NCBI RefSeq assembly: GCF_004011695.2
Contig: NC_082409.1
Span: 620,001-684,000 of the forward strand
Source of the DNA: Ascochyta rabiei
Lineage: Eukaryota > Ascomycota > Dothideomycetes > Pleosporales > Didymellaceae
Direction of reading: 5' to 3'
DNA length: 64,000 nucleotides
Positions 10,671 to 20,531 of the stretch are shown here, piece after piece (the first letter of the stretch is position 1; each line of letters opens with the position of its first letter). Below the pieces are notes generated by a model. It was given only the letters and a program-made list of their open reading frames with translations, was not told the origin of the DNA and ran no database searches. Both the position numbers and the translations under genes were made by a program.

Positions 10671-11816
10671 CTACCGCCTCCCACTCATCAACTCCAACAG
10701 CCCCTTGGCCGCGCTCCCCGCCGTGCCCGCACCAGCACTGGTTTCCCTCCACTGCTGCTCCTTGAGCCGCTGCAGGCGCTCGTGCTTGCTCGCCTGCCCG
10801 TGCAGCGGACTCTCGAGCGCCGCGGGACTGACGCTCTGTACCGGCGGCGAGCTCCGGACATCGTACCCCTCGACCGTTCTCGACTCGACGCCCGCGCTGT
10901 GCGTCGGCGGCGCGAAGCTGACGGGCGGATGCCCCAGCGCGCCAATCGGGCGGAAGGGGTCGAGGTTTGCGCGCACGAAGACGGGGTGCCGCGCGGGCGA
11001 CGAGACGGTGATGTTGGGGACGCGCGCCGAGGGCGTGGCCGCGAGGTGCTCGGCAGATGTGCGCAGCGCGTCGGGCGACGACGAGAGCTCGTACTCGGAC
11101 AGCACGTCGCTGGTGCGCTTGGCTACCTGGTTCGTGCGGACTTTGTATTTGGCAAAGTTGAGACGCGTGCGCAGCAGCTGGGCGCGCGACTTGGGCGCCG
11201 GTGCGCTCGAGGGGGTTTGGGGCGGCGCGGGCTTCGGCGTGGGTTTGGGGACGGCGATGCCGTGTTCAGACTGCTGGCTGGCGCATAGCCCGTAGTCGAG
11301 GAACTCGGAGAAGGACTTTTGCGAGTCTTGGATCGGTTCGAGCGGGGGCGAGGGTGGGGAGGGTGTGGGCGTTGCGCGTTCGGTGGGGGACCCTGGGTCG
11401 GCAAGGCCTACGGGGTTGTTGGACTGCAAGGTTGAAGACTTAGTGCTGGGCAGACGCGTGCGTGTAGGGGCATGTACTGTATGGCGCTGCACGGCGGCGG
11501 CGGTGAGCTGGGCTATCGCGTCTGGCTGAGGAAGTGCGACCATCTTCGCCGTGGGCACCTTCTCCGCGTCGTCTACCTCGGCAATGCTCCTCTTCCTCCC
11601 GTGTGGGAACGCGTCGGCGCTCGGCGTGTTCTCCTTGTCGGCGAGGACCTGTGGAGCGTGGGCGGTTGCGTGCACTTGTTTCAGTGGGCTTTGGGCTCGA
11701 CTGAGTTCAGACGAGTCGACACTCCTTGGTTTCGAGGGCGTGTTCATGGCTCTGGGGGTCAAGTCGCCGAGAACGCGACGCGAGGGGGTACCGGGGAGGC
11801 TATGGTGGGTAGCCAT
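10671..11816 (-). CDS. Whi5/Nrm1-like G1/S transcriptional repressor
   Basis: Single exon, 381 residues. The diagnostic piece is the GTB/Whi5 motif at about residues 210-230, ending LRTRLNFAKYKVRTNQ, which in Whi5 and Nrm1 contacts SBF/MBF to repress G1/S genes. The flanks are disordered and rich in Ser-Pro/Thr-Pro sites (GTPSRR, LTPR, NTPS, SSPP), which fits inhibition by cyclin-dependent kinase. A KEN sequence (DKENTP, residues 60-65) and RRVLGDL near the N-terminus resemble APC/C degrons. The start at 11816 is the first ATG after a (CAA)19 tract. It converges on the metallothionein 3' end. Whether it is functionally Whi5 or Nrm1 cannot be told here. Confidence 0.75.
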   Translation of the reverse strand: MATHHSLPGTPSRRVLGDLTPRAMNTPSKPRSVDSSELSRAQSPLKQVHATAHAPQVLADKENTPSADAFPHGRKRSIAEVDDAEKVPTAKMVALPQPDAIAQLTAAAVQRHTVHAPTRTRLPSTKSSTLQSNNPVGLADPGSPTERATPTPSPPSPPLEPIQDSQKSFSEFLDYGLCASQQSEHGIAVPKPTPKPAPPQTPSSAPAPKSRAQLLRTRLNFAKYKVRTNQVAKRTSDVLSEYELSSSPDALRTSAEHLAATPSARVPNITVSSPARHPVFVRANLDPFRPIGALGHPPVSFAPPTHSAGVESRTVEGYDVRSSPPVQSVSPAALESPLHGQASKHERLQRLKEQQWRETSAGAGTAGSAAKGLLELMSGRR

Positions 11817-11828
11817 GGCGGTGTGAAT

Positions 11829-11885
<57 letters not shown>
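11829..11885. repeat. (TTG)19, read as (CAA)19 in the Whi5-like 5' leader
   Basis: Nineteen perfect TTG units. On the coding strand this is a CAA tract ending 12 nt before the start codon at 11816. Confidence 0.95.
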
Positions 11886-11886
<1 letters not shown>

Positions 11887-12727
11887 GGTCCTATGTGAGC
11901 ACTGTCTCAGGACGCGTGGGGAACGAGCAATGCGCGCGCCGAGGACGATGTTGAGTTGATATCTCTGGTGTAGAATCTGTGTCTTAGCTCGCACGACTGA
12001 CAAGATCAGAGGCAGTCTGGTAGAGGAATAGAAGTCCAATGTTGCGGTCGCGTCTATCTGGGGCTGGGAGAGTATGGATGCATACATGCATGCTGTGACC
12101 GCTGACGCGATCGGTGCTAGGCGCGTGCAGTTAGCAGTTAGGACCCCTAGCGCGGTGCCCCACCTCTCTTCCTCGCTCTCGCTCATCTCCAGCCCACTCA
12201 CGCTCGCGCTCCTCCTTATCGATACAGCAATGGACTATGTCGTCCTGCGTCTAATGCCACATTGACGCCGTTGTCGCACTGAAGGATTCTGAGCACACGC
12301 AATTACTGCGATGGACAGGATCAATCTCGTCCTCAGTAAAACATCTATCCGCGTGGAACACGCCTTACTCGGCTGCAAGGTCGCACCGTGGACACAACAC
12401 GGCTGCTAATTCGCGATGCCAATGCCTGCTCCCCGCTCCCTTCTTCGGCCCCATTGACCCTATCTTCAACAATCTGCAGAGCCGCATAAGCGTGTACATG
12501 GTGATGCTCTTTGGCTAGGATACATTTGCCGGCTTCCAGGGGCTTACGTCACCTGCGAGACGTCAACTTTTACATTCCAAGCATGGCTGGCTTGTCTGTT
12601 ACACCCTCCTGGGCAGCGGACCGTGTCTGCTTTCAACACTTGTACAGACACAGTTACATCTGCTGCATTCCTTACCAGACGTACTGCTTTAGCGCCTCAA
12701 GATCTCGTATTCGATACCTTAGCAGCC
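11886..12727. other. Divergent promoter region between the Whi5-like gene and the GH5 gene
   Basis: No supported gene. ORFs reaching into this stretch lack family features; the in-frame extension of the GH5 ORF up to 12623 is discussed with that gene. Confidence 0.5.
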
Positions 12728-14362
12728 ATGAAAGGCTTCCTCCAGAAAGCCAAGGCTGAGTGGAAGGACTTCTCGCAGCGTGACTCTCAGCCTGGAGTTC
12801 AGCATGATCAGCAACAGGTCCCGCCTAGTCACTCTCCGCCTACAGGACATCAAAACAATTGTGGTATCAACGAACCTACAGCTCTTGACGTGTTGCGATA
12901 TCGTTACCATCATGGGACCAACTTGGGCTCCGTCTACGTGGTCGAAAGATGGCTCCAGCCGTCTCGATTTCCTGAAGGCGCTGAGGGTTCGAGCGAGCTT
13001 GCAGCTGTTAGAGCGTGGGTCGACAGGGAAGGTATCGACTGCGCCAGGCAGAAGTTTGAGCGGCACTGGTCCAGTATTGTGACTGATGCGGCCCTTGGAT
13101 GGCTAGTCAAAGAGGCTAAGTGTACAACCATTCGCCTGCCCATCGGCTACTATGATCTGCCTGGTCCCGAGTTCACTCGAGGCACGCCGTTCGAACCCTA
13201 CGCTCAAGTATATTGCGGTGCATGGAACAGTATTCGCGCTCTCATCAACAGGCTGCGAGAGCGCTCGATCGGTGTCATGCTCGATCTTCATGCACTTCCC
13301 GGCGGTGCAAATGCGCAAGAGCACTCTGGCACGAACAGTGGTCGCGCCGAGTTCTGGCATTCGGACTCAAACCGTGCCTTGGGTATACATTGCGCGCAGT
13401 TCCTTGCCCGTGAAGCCAGATCGGGACTCGACATAGCTGGCATCCAGCTCGTCAACGAAGCTGAATGGGAGTCTCACCGTATGTACGAATGGTACGACGA
13501 GGCTGTCGCCGCCATATCTGCCATCGATCCAAGCGTTCCTGTCATCATCTCCGACGGATGGAATTTTGATAAAGCAATCGAATACTCGCTTCGGACGAAC
13601 TCCGTCTACACTGAGCGGCCGAAAGCTCCGGTCGTTGTTGATACGCACTTCTACTGGGCTTTCACGGATACTGATAGAAAAAAGTCGCCTCGACAAATCA
13701 TCCAGGAAGTCGGAACGAAATTGGCCCAGCTCGACGGCAAAGAGGGCTCAGTCATCGATCGCGGCGCTGTTCAGACCATTGTCGGCGAATACTCTTGTGT
13801 GTTGACCGAGGACTCTTGGGCAAAAAGCAACGGAGTGGCAAAAGAAGAGCTTGTAAAACAGTTCGGCGAAGCACAGAGTAGGCGTTACCAGCAGCGTACT
13901 GGCGGGAGCTACTTCTGGACATGGAAAATGGACTGGATGCCCGGTGGAGAATGGGGCTTCAAGGCCCAGACAGATGCAAGAAACATCGTACCTCCTCAGC
14001 ATGCTGCTCTGTCTTCAGATGAACGAGCAGAACGTTTAACCAGGGCAAAGTCAGAACAAGGCGGGCGTAAGCAACAGGCGCTCCAGCAACATGTGAGTTA
14101 CTGGAATCAGGCGGACCCCAATGGCGCCTACGAGCATGAAAAGTACGAGTACGGCTGGCACGTAGGCTACTCAGACGCGATGGCTTTCTTCGAAGGACGT
14201 GGCACACAAGGTGACGGGATTGGTATGCTGGAGCTGTGGGTGCTCAAGAGGATTAGGGAAAGTGGATACAGAGGTGGTTTCACATGGCTGTTTGAACAAG
14301 GACTACGGAAAGGTATCAGCGACTTCGTTGACGTGGTTGGTAATGGATGTTCGGCACTTTAA
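12728..14362 (+). CDS. Glycoside hydrolase family 5 protein, exo-1,3-beta-glucanase-like, intracellular
   Basis: Intronless; 544 residues from the ATG at 12728 (MKGFLQKAKAEWKDF). An upstream in-frame ATG at 12623 would add 35 unconvincing residues. GH5 signatures appear in order: HGTNLGSVYVVERWL, TTIRLPIGYYDLP, GVMLDLHALPGGANAQEHSG, then IQLVNEAEW with the acid/base Glu (about residue 244), VVDTHFYW, and TIVGEYSC with the likely nucleophile Glu (about 354). A C-terminal segment with GWHVGYSDAMAFF and GMLELWVLKRIRESGYRGGF is typical of the cytosolic fungal subgroup. No signal peptide or GPI tail is visible, so turnover of intracellular beta-glucan or a glucosylated compound is more likely than secretion. 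Family is firm; substrate is inferred. Confidence 0.85.
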   Translation: MKGFLQKAKAEWKDFSQRDSQPGVQHDQQQVPPSHSPPTGHQNNCGINEPTALDVLRYRYHHGTNLGSVYVVERWLQPSRFPEGAEGSSELAAVRAWVDREGIDCARQKFERHWSSIVTDAALGWLVKEAKCTTIRLPIGYYDLPGPEFTRGTPFEPYAQVYCGAWNSIRALINRLRERSIGVMLDLHALPGGANAQEHSGTNSGRAEFWHSDSNRALGIHCAQFLAREARSGLDIAGIQLVNEAEWESHRMYEWYDEAVAAISAIDPSVPVIISDGWNFDKAIEYSLRTNSVYTERPKAPVVVDTHFYWAFTDTDRKKSPRQIIQEVGTKLAQLDGKEGSVIDRGAVQTIVGEYSCVLTEDSWAKSNGVAKEELVKQFGEAQSRRYQQRTGGSYFWTWKMDWMPGGEWGFKAQTDARNIVPPQHAALSSDERAERLTRAKSEQGGRKQQALQQHVSYWNQADPNGAYEHEKYEYGWHVGYSDAMAFFEGRGTQGDGIGMLELWVLKRIRESGYRGGFTWLFEQGLRKGISDFVDVVGNGCSAL

Positions 14363-14579
14363 TATCTTATCTTCGATGTTTCTACTGTTCATCTCCAAGA
14401 CGACCAGTTCAAATTCCTTAGCTGGAATGCACCTCACCCCAGTCACGAGTGAACCCTCGAAAATCAACATTCAGCGTCGCCATGGCTGGACTCAGGATTG
14501 CAATGGCTTGCATTCATGACTGCGATTGCGCGCAAACTGGCTGACTCCAATTGCTCTGCAAGTCGTATCAACGGCGGCA

Positions 14580-16166
14580 ATGGAAATCACTCAACCACCT
14601 CTAGTAACTGCACCCAGCACTGACAACAAACGTCAATGTATCAAAATCAAGGCACGTATCAGGATCAACGGAGATCAGCTACCGTCACAGTCTGTAATTC
14701 CAGCACAGCAACCATATCAAGCGTATTGCGAGACGATAACTTCATCAAGACCTCAAAGTCCAGATTTCTTTACCTCCCCTCCCACACAGCAAAGCTCTTC
14801 CCACCCTCCCCAGAACTCAATCGCGCCTACATACACTGCTCGAATAATCCATCGGAAGAGAGAAGTGTCAAACGTGGTATCCTCTCAGCACCCTGACCCA
14901 GTCCACAACACACCAACCACATCGCTCGAAACGATTCACGAAGGAAACAAACAAAACGTATCAGCCAATTGCTTACTTTCGGAGAGGGAAAAAATTTCGG
15001 CAAGTCAACAACGGGCCGTTTCACAATCAACAATCGACTGCGGCAGCCACTTAGGAGCACCCGCTGACCATATGCCGCGTAACCGTACACTGTCACTTTC
15101 ACAAGTACAACAAGAGAGCCTTCTTTCAAACCCAACGACCCAAACCATCACGACGAAAACACCCTTGCGGCAAAAGCGATATGGAAGGATGGAACACCGC
15201 CCGCTGCCTCCGTTGCCATCACTGCCACCGGAAGTTTCTGTGGATGCAACAATTGATCAGCGGGACTTTGGACAAAGAACAGTGAACTTCAGCCGAGGAG
15301 AGATCGAAAAGAAAACGCCAAAAGTGCAAGAGCAGACAACGGCGCCACATCTAGCATGCGTCAACGCCTATATCCCGCCACCGACACTACCTCCACCCGG
15401 CCACCACCACATTCACCTTCCATCTGCAACGATTGAACACGAACGCCCACTATCTAAAGCCTCAAGACAAACCGTTACCTTTGCAGATAACTCTACGCTT
15501 TCATCTCGAAGCTCATCGCTAGATCACCACAGTATCGACCATACTCATCATCAAGTGCAGGCTTTGCGGCAGAGCAAAAGCTTCTCGACAGATACACAAA
15601 TTCCCTCCTCCCTCCGCCTCTACAGGTCTCATGACAGTTTGTTAGTCACGAACGGCGATGGAACTAGCAAAACCGCACACGCTTCTAGACGCACTATGCC
15701 AAAAGACTCCAAACACAAGTACATCTTTGGCCAACGGCCAGCATCCAAGATGATCCTAACACCAGGCCTCGGCCGAGCCAGCAACCAAAAATATAACCCT
15801 CGACTCAGCACTTCAAAAGCCCAGTACCGTGGTCTGCAGACGCTCCCACGTCCACTGCCCTCCTCACTGCGTGTCGGCGAACCACAAACAGGTCCACGCC
15901 AGCCGCCGTGGGGCTCGCTAGAGGATCTGGAAGAGCAAAGAGAGAAGAGGGGCGATGCAAGGGAGCGTGTCCAAGCCAAGCAGTTTCGATCTGCTACCCT
16001 GAGTCAGGCTACTACAGTTGGCTCGACGGATAGCTTCGGCAAGGAGAAGATGAAGAAAGAGGTTGAAGAGTATAAGGAGCAGGTCATGAGTGTGTACCCG
16101 GATATGACGTTTGATGGGAATGCGGGAAGAGGTGGACGACGGAGTTGCTGTTGTGTGGTTATGTAA
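14580..16166 (+). CDS. Disordered protein with C-terminal CAAX prenylation motif
   Basis: The ORF is open from 14526; I prefer the ATG at 14580 (MEITQPPLV), giving 528 residues, but 14526 is possible. The composition is Ser/Thr/Pro/Gln-rich, with a basic RQKRYGRMEHRPLPPLPSLPP segment and several polyproline patches that could bind SH3 domains. A more ordered, charged C-terminal 80 residues includes SLEDLEEQREKRGDARERV. The last residues are SCCCVVM: CVVM fits CaaX, favouring farnesylation because X is Met, and the two cysteines before it could be palmitoylated. I therefore infer membrane attachment. I do not recognise the family. A coiled or helical RasGEF/Ras-adaptor role would be speculation. 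Confidence 0.7.
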   Translation: MEITQPPLVTAPSTDNKRQCIKIKARIRINGDQLPSQSVIPAQQPYQAYCETITSSRPQSPDFFTSPPTQQSSSHPPQNSIAPTYTARIIHRKREVSNVVSSQHPDPVHNTPTTSLETIHEGNKQNVSANCLLSEREKISASQQRAVSQSTIDCGSHLGAPADHMPRNRTLSLSQVQQESLLSNPTTQTITTKTPLRQKRYGRMEHRPLPPLPSLPPEVSVDATIDQRDFGQRTVNFSRGEIEKKTPKVQEQTTAPHLACVNAYIPPPTLPPPGHHHIHLPSATIEHERPLSKASRQTVTFADNSTLSSRSSSLDHHSIDHTHHQVQALRQSKSFSTDTQIPSSLRLYRSHDSLLVTNGDGTSKTAHASRRTMPKDSKHKYIFGQRPASKMILTPGLGRASNQKYNPRLSTSKAQYRGLQTLPRPLPSSLRVGEPQTGPRQPPWGSLEDLEEQREKRGDARERVQAKQFRSATLSQATTVGSTDSFGKEKMKKEVEEYKEQVMSVYPDMTFDGNAGRGGRRSCCCVVM

Positions 16167-16364
16167 TGAGGCTAGTAATAATACACGGTTTGCAACCGAT
16201 TCAAAGGTTGACAGGCAGGCGTAAGGCCATCCACGACTTGTGCCTCTTGTAGACTAGCGTCCATGAACAATCACACAGCCACAAGAGGCCGCAACATCCT
16301 AGCATCTTCCACCTGAATCTAACAATATCCAAGAATCGCCGCATCACGCTGGGTTGAAGTCGAG

Positions 16365-17699
16365 ATGACATCCACATCTAAGAAATGCAGTCACCAAGTC
16401 CTACAGCTCGAGCCTTCGCCGTTCGCTGAATTGGCAGGCTACACCCAGCCTTCGCTCCAGAAACGAACAGCAGCGACGACTAGATCCTTCCGAGAGACTC
16501 AATTTCCTGCAAGCATGAAAGATCCGATCGATGTCTTTCCGGCTCCATTGGTACTTCCATTTGATGATTTGAATTACGATCCAGACTGTGAATCTCAGGA
16601 TTTCAAAAGCTGGCTGCAGGTTAAGACAAGAAACAAAGTGTCTGCGTCGAGGCAAACGATGTACGTTGCACGCGTACCAGAAATCACAAAGGACGTTGCT
16701 TATATGCAGGCCTGGACTGTACCCAACAAAACCGACTTCAAAGAGAAGGAAGCACAAAGCCCAAACATCAAAAGCTTTATCGACTACACCAGTGCCTTCT
16801 ACCATGGCCTGCCGGTCAAAGAACTCCCAATACAACTCAAATGGGCATCCTGGGAAGAACGTGCTGCAACAGTCCGTAGCAAATCCTTGCCGAAGTACAT
16901 CGCCCTTCAGCATGGCGATGGGACTACACGCATCCGGACTCGTGTCCCTCCCGATGCCACTTTCCCTGCCCAACTCAATCTCGACGATATCCTCGACGGC
17001 GCAATCAGAGCCCTGCCCAAAGATGCCCATTCACTGCTCCTCCTGGTGGATCACGACATGTGGGAAGCCGACGACGATTTCTGCTGCGGTCGCGCATACG
17101 GCGGTAGTAGAGTCGCCGTTGTGCAGACGGCGCGGTACAATCCCGTACTCGACGCGAAAGAGGGTGTTGATCGAGCCCACATGTGGCCTTTGAGCCACTG
17201 CAAGGCCTTCGTTGACGTTTTATGCCGTACCGAGGATTTTCTACCGAAGAAACCTACGCGTCGACAAGTCGCGAGTTCGAGAGCGGGGCCGATGCGGAAA
17301 GCTGTCGACGCCGCTGCGAGCAAGATGAGTGACCAAGAGACGAGTGGGGACGGAGAAGCGCTCTGGTTCTCCCGCTTGGCTAGGACTGTGAGCCATGAGC
17401 TTGGGCATTGCTTTGCACTCGGACATTGCGTTTATTATGCATGTAACTTGCAGGGTACGGCGGGGATGAAGGAGGATGTGAGGCAGCCGCCGTATCTTTG
17501 TCCCGTTTGTGAGATGAAGCTTAGCCATGCTGTTGTGGTTGAAAAATTGAGAGGAAGTGAGGAAGAGAGGAGAGCGTGGGTTACAGAGCGGTGTGAGAGC
17601 TTGAGAAAGTTTTGTCAGAGCCTTGAGAGGGATGGGAAGGGGACGGCGATGTGGAGTGGATTGGATGCCTGGTTGGGAGAGAGGATGATGAATCTATAA
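16365..17699 (+). CDS. Archaemetzincin-family zinc metalloprotease (AMZ-like)
   Basis: Intronless, 444 residues. The zinc site HELGHCFALGHC at 344-355 is followed by C360 and, 18 residues later, CPVC at 379-382. This follows the archaemetzincin pattern HExxHxxGxxHCx4C...CxxC, which carries a second structural zinc. At the Met-turn position (CxM) this protein has CNL instead, so the usual Met is replaced by Leu. The preceding core includes LLLLVDHDMWE and the glycine-rich RAYGGSRVAVVQ strand seen before the active site. Fungal members are cytosolic peptidases of unknown substrate. Note the shortened linker to the CxxC pair compared with the published x17 spacing. Confidence 0.88.
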   Translation: MTSTSKKCSHQVLQLEPSPFAELAGYTQPSLQKRTAATTRSFRETQFPASMKDPIDVFPAPLVLPFDDLNYDPDCESQDFKSWLQVKTRNKVSASRQTMYVARVPEITKDVAYMQAWTVPNKTDFKEKEAQSPNIKSFIDYTSAFYHGLPVKELPIQLKWASWEERAATVRSKSLPKYIALQHGDGTTRIRTRVPPDATFPAQLNLDDILDGAIRALPKDAHSLLLLVDHDMWEADDDFCCGRAYGGSRVAVVQTARYNPVLDAKEGVDRAHMWPLSHCKAFVDVLCRTEDFLPKKPTRRQVASSRAGPMRKAVDAAASKMSDQETSGDGEALWFSRLARTVSHELGHCFALGHCVYYACNLQGTAGMKEDVRQPPYLCPVCEMKLSHAVVVEKLRGSEEERRAWVTERCESLRKFCQSLERDGKGTAMWSGLDAWLGERMMNL

Positions 17700-17904
17700 C
17701 ACCATACTTCATGTCGCTCGATTATACAAGAATTCACCTGCTCATATACCCGCCATCAACCACCAATACACCCCCAGTCACAATTCTACTCCGCCCACCC
17801 TCCAAATACAACACTCCATCCGCAACCTCCCGCGGCATACCAAGTCTCAGCATATGAGAAAATCAAGATGGAATTTTGGTAGTTGACAAATGTAAATGAG
17901 TACT

Positions 17905-19584
17905 CTACGCAAAGACCAATCCCTTGTATCCAGAGGTCTTGCACTCCTCACAGCGCCTACGGTACTCAATCGCACTCCCAGTGTACCTCGCAGGATGTCT
18001 ACTTCTCTCCGTCTTGCCCTTTACGTTTTTGTTCACTCCCGTCATCCAGCTATCCACTTCATTCATCAGACTGCCCTTGCTGCACTCGTACACGTGCTCC
18101 GTCCATGCATCAACCGCCTCTTGCGTTGGTTCGACAGAGGTATAATTGTTGTCCTTGCAGTACTGCAGCAGTTCCTCGATGACGTGTACCACGTGTTCTA
18201 TGCTCCGTGTAGCATTACCAAAAGGCTGGTGGGGGCCGAGTGTCATGAACATGTTTGGCATGGAAGGCACGGTGATGCCCAGGAACGTGTGAGGTTTGTG
18301 GTCAGGCCAGATGGCTTGGTTGCCTTCTTTGGTATCACTGCTTGCGATCAAGGGGCGGTTGTCTTTGCCGTGCCACTCGATAGCGTTGAATGCACCAGTA
18401 ATGGCATCGAAACCAGTAGCGTATACCAAAACGTCCAGCTCGTGCTTCGTCCCGTCCGAAGTCACGATACCATCAGCGGTTATTTTTGTAATTGTCGTCT
18501 TCTGAAGATCGACTAAGTGGATGTTTGGCTCATTGTATGCTTCGAAGTAGCCGCTTTCAAGGGGCACTCGTCGAGTACCAAAACCATGATTCTTGGGAAT
18601 CAGACTTTCTGCCGTCTCAGGATCATGTATCCGCTGTCGAATCTTGTCTGCCATGTATTTGGAGTATAGTTCGTTCGCCTGACGATCGGTGTATGTATCG
18701 CTGAAAACGCCTAACATCTTTCCAAAGCCTGGCGCATTGTACATCTTCTCCCAGTGCGCCAGACGCTCCTCTTCAGTCACTTCTGACGACTTTCGTGGAT
18801 CAGCTTGGTGTATGAAACCAGCCGATGTTTCCGCGCAAGTCTTAAATACCGAGTCATACTCGCTTCTGTAGATATTCATTTGTTCAGGAGTGATTTCGAA
18901 GTTACGAAGCGGCGCCGACCAATTAGCTGTTCGTTGGAAAACGCTGAGTGACTTGAAGCCGGGCTGTTTTGAAATGGCGGTGATAGTCTGAATGCCTGTG
19001 GCACCGGTGCCAATGACGCCGATGCGTTTATTGGCAAAGTCGCGACTGATGTCGAGGCTGGATGGCCACCTGGACGTATGAAACGCCTCGCCTTTGAAAT
19101 CATGGACTCCAGGTATGGCAGGCAGCGTTGGGGTAGAAAGGAAGCCAAGGCAGCTCAGAAAGAATCGTGCTGTGTACTCTCTTTTCTCCGCATCGACGAA
19201 AGACCATGTATGGTTTGCATCGTTCCAATGAGCTGTTTCTATCTGTGTGTTGAACTGTATATCTTTGTACATGTCGTGTTTCTCGGCAATGCGTTTGATG
19301 TACTTTTGCGTTTCCGGTTGCGGAGAGAATGCCTCCTTCCAGTGCCATTCATCAAGGAATTCCTTGTCGAAAGAGAAGCTGTACGACAGTGATTCCGAGT
19401 CAAAACGACATCCAGGATACTGATTCCAGTACCAAGTGCCACCAACGTCTGGCGCGTTGTCAATAACCTTCACGCGCCACTGCGGAAAACGCTTTCGAAC
19501 GTGATAGAGACTGCAAATGCCAGACAACCCGGCACCTATGATGATGACATCATAGTCAGGGCCTGCTGGAGCGATTGAAGGCAT
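17905..19584 (-). CDS. FAD/NADPH-dependent Baeyer-Villiger-type monooxygenase
   Basis: Intronless, 559 residues. Two Rossmann dinucleotide motifs flank the family fingerprint: GAGLSG at 17-22 for FAD, FKGEAFHTSRWP at 163-174 (the BVMO motif FxGxxxHTxxWP) and GTGATG at 192-197 for NADPH. DVGGTWYWNQYPGCRFD at 46-62 is also characteristic of cyclohexanone/steroid monooxygenase relatives. The enzyme inserts oxygen next to a carbonyl to make an ester or lactone; soluble, with no signal peptide. The substrate cannot be predicted from sequence. It converges on the archaemetzincin gene with about 200 bp between stops. No tailoring-enzyme neighbours suggest a biosynthetic cluster. Confidence 0.9.
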   Translation of the reverse strand: MPSIAPAGPDYDVIIIGAGLSGICSLYHVRKRFPQWRVKVIDNAPDVGGTWYWNQYPGCRFDSESLSYSFSFDKEFLDEWHWKEAFSPQPETQKYIKRIAEKHDMYKDIQFNTQIETAHWNDANHTWSFVDAEKREYTARFFLSCLGFLSTPTLPAIPGVHDFKGEAFHTSRWPSSLDISRDFANKRIGVIGTGATGIQTITAISKQPGFKSLSVFQRTANWSAPLRNFEITPEQMNIYRSEYDSVFKTCAETSAGFIHQADPRKSSEVTEEERLAHWEKMYNAPGFGKMLGVFSDTYTDRQANELYSKYMADKIRQRIHDPETAESLIPKNHGFGTRRVPLESGYFEAYNEPNIHLVDLQKTTITKITADGIVTSDGTKHELDVLVYATGFDAITGAFNAIEWHGKDNRPLIASSDTKEGNQAIWPDHKPHTFLGITVPSMPNMFMTLGPHQPFGNATRSIEHVVHVIEELLQYCKDNNYTSVEPTQEAVDAWTEHVYECSKGSLMNEVDSWMTGVNKNVKGKTERSRHPARYTGSAIEYRRRCEECKTSGYKGLVFA

Positions 19585-20530
19585 GATGCTTGATAGATGA
19601 AGTCGGTGTAAGCAAGAGTCTGATCACGGATGGAAAAAACTTGCGGCTCAAGTACTTGAGAAGCAACGCTCAGACTGCCGCGTATCATAAGCCAAAGGCA
19701 ACAACCCCAAACCCCTAAGCAGTCCGAAGTAGTCGAGGGGCAATTTATTTTCGTAGATCGTCTGCTGGACTAGCCTGTCACGAATGTGAGCGTACCGCAT
19801 TCTTGGGTGAACATGGCCTGGTTTAGGCTATTTTCGGGCAAACCTCCGAGCCAGTTGGGGGAGGGATGCGGGGCTCTGCATATGCCAATATATTAGAGTT
19901 TCATTTAGGATACGTCTGTAGTAGAAAATCAGTTTTGTGTTAACATTAATATGCCCTATTGTGGCTTACTTTTGATACCTTACGATGTTCAAAGACCTTT
20001 ATTAACCCCTGTGCAACCTACTAGTATTAGTCAATCCTTAACACCTCAGCCGATGCAGCCGACCCCTCAGGCGCCATTGTTGCCTGGTACTCCGTTGAGC
20101 CAGCAGCAGGTCAATCGTGAACCACTTACGTCAACAACTTATTAATTGTTCTTCCTACTACCTAAACTTGCTGCCTTTATACGCCTTATCTGCCTTATAA
20201 GTGTCTAGACTACTACAACGTCGCTAAACAACACAGTATACTTCGTTAACATCAGAATTAGCTGCTATTAGGATAATTGTAGGTTGCAACTAAGGATAGG
20301 GATAAGCTAGGGCAGCTAATATAGGTACCGCTGTACTTACAAACTCCCCTACAATCATCTGCAACCATTTTTAGGTCGCTGTTTTGGCTGCAATTAATAC
20401 TACTGTGATGCTAGAGAGTGACTGAAGGGGTGTCGTTGAGTGGTGGGTCACCACTAGCAATCTAATTGGCCCTCGGCGATTTCCTAACAGAGCCTAGAAC
20501 AGACGATGTTCACCAGAAAATGCGGTATTT
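19585..20530. other. A/T-rich intergenic region, probably decayed repeat
   Basis: Rich in TA dinucleotides with many stops in all frames. One short ORF at 19951-20145 is Pro/Gln-rich and not recognisable. The texture fits an old RIP-mutated element, but I see no terminal repeats. Confidence 0.4.
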
Positions 20531-20531
20531 A

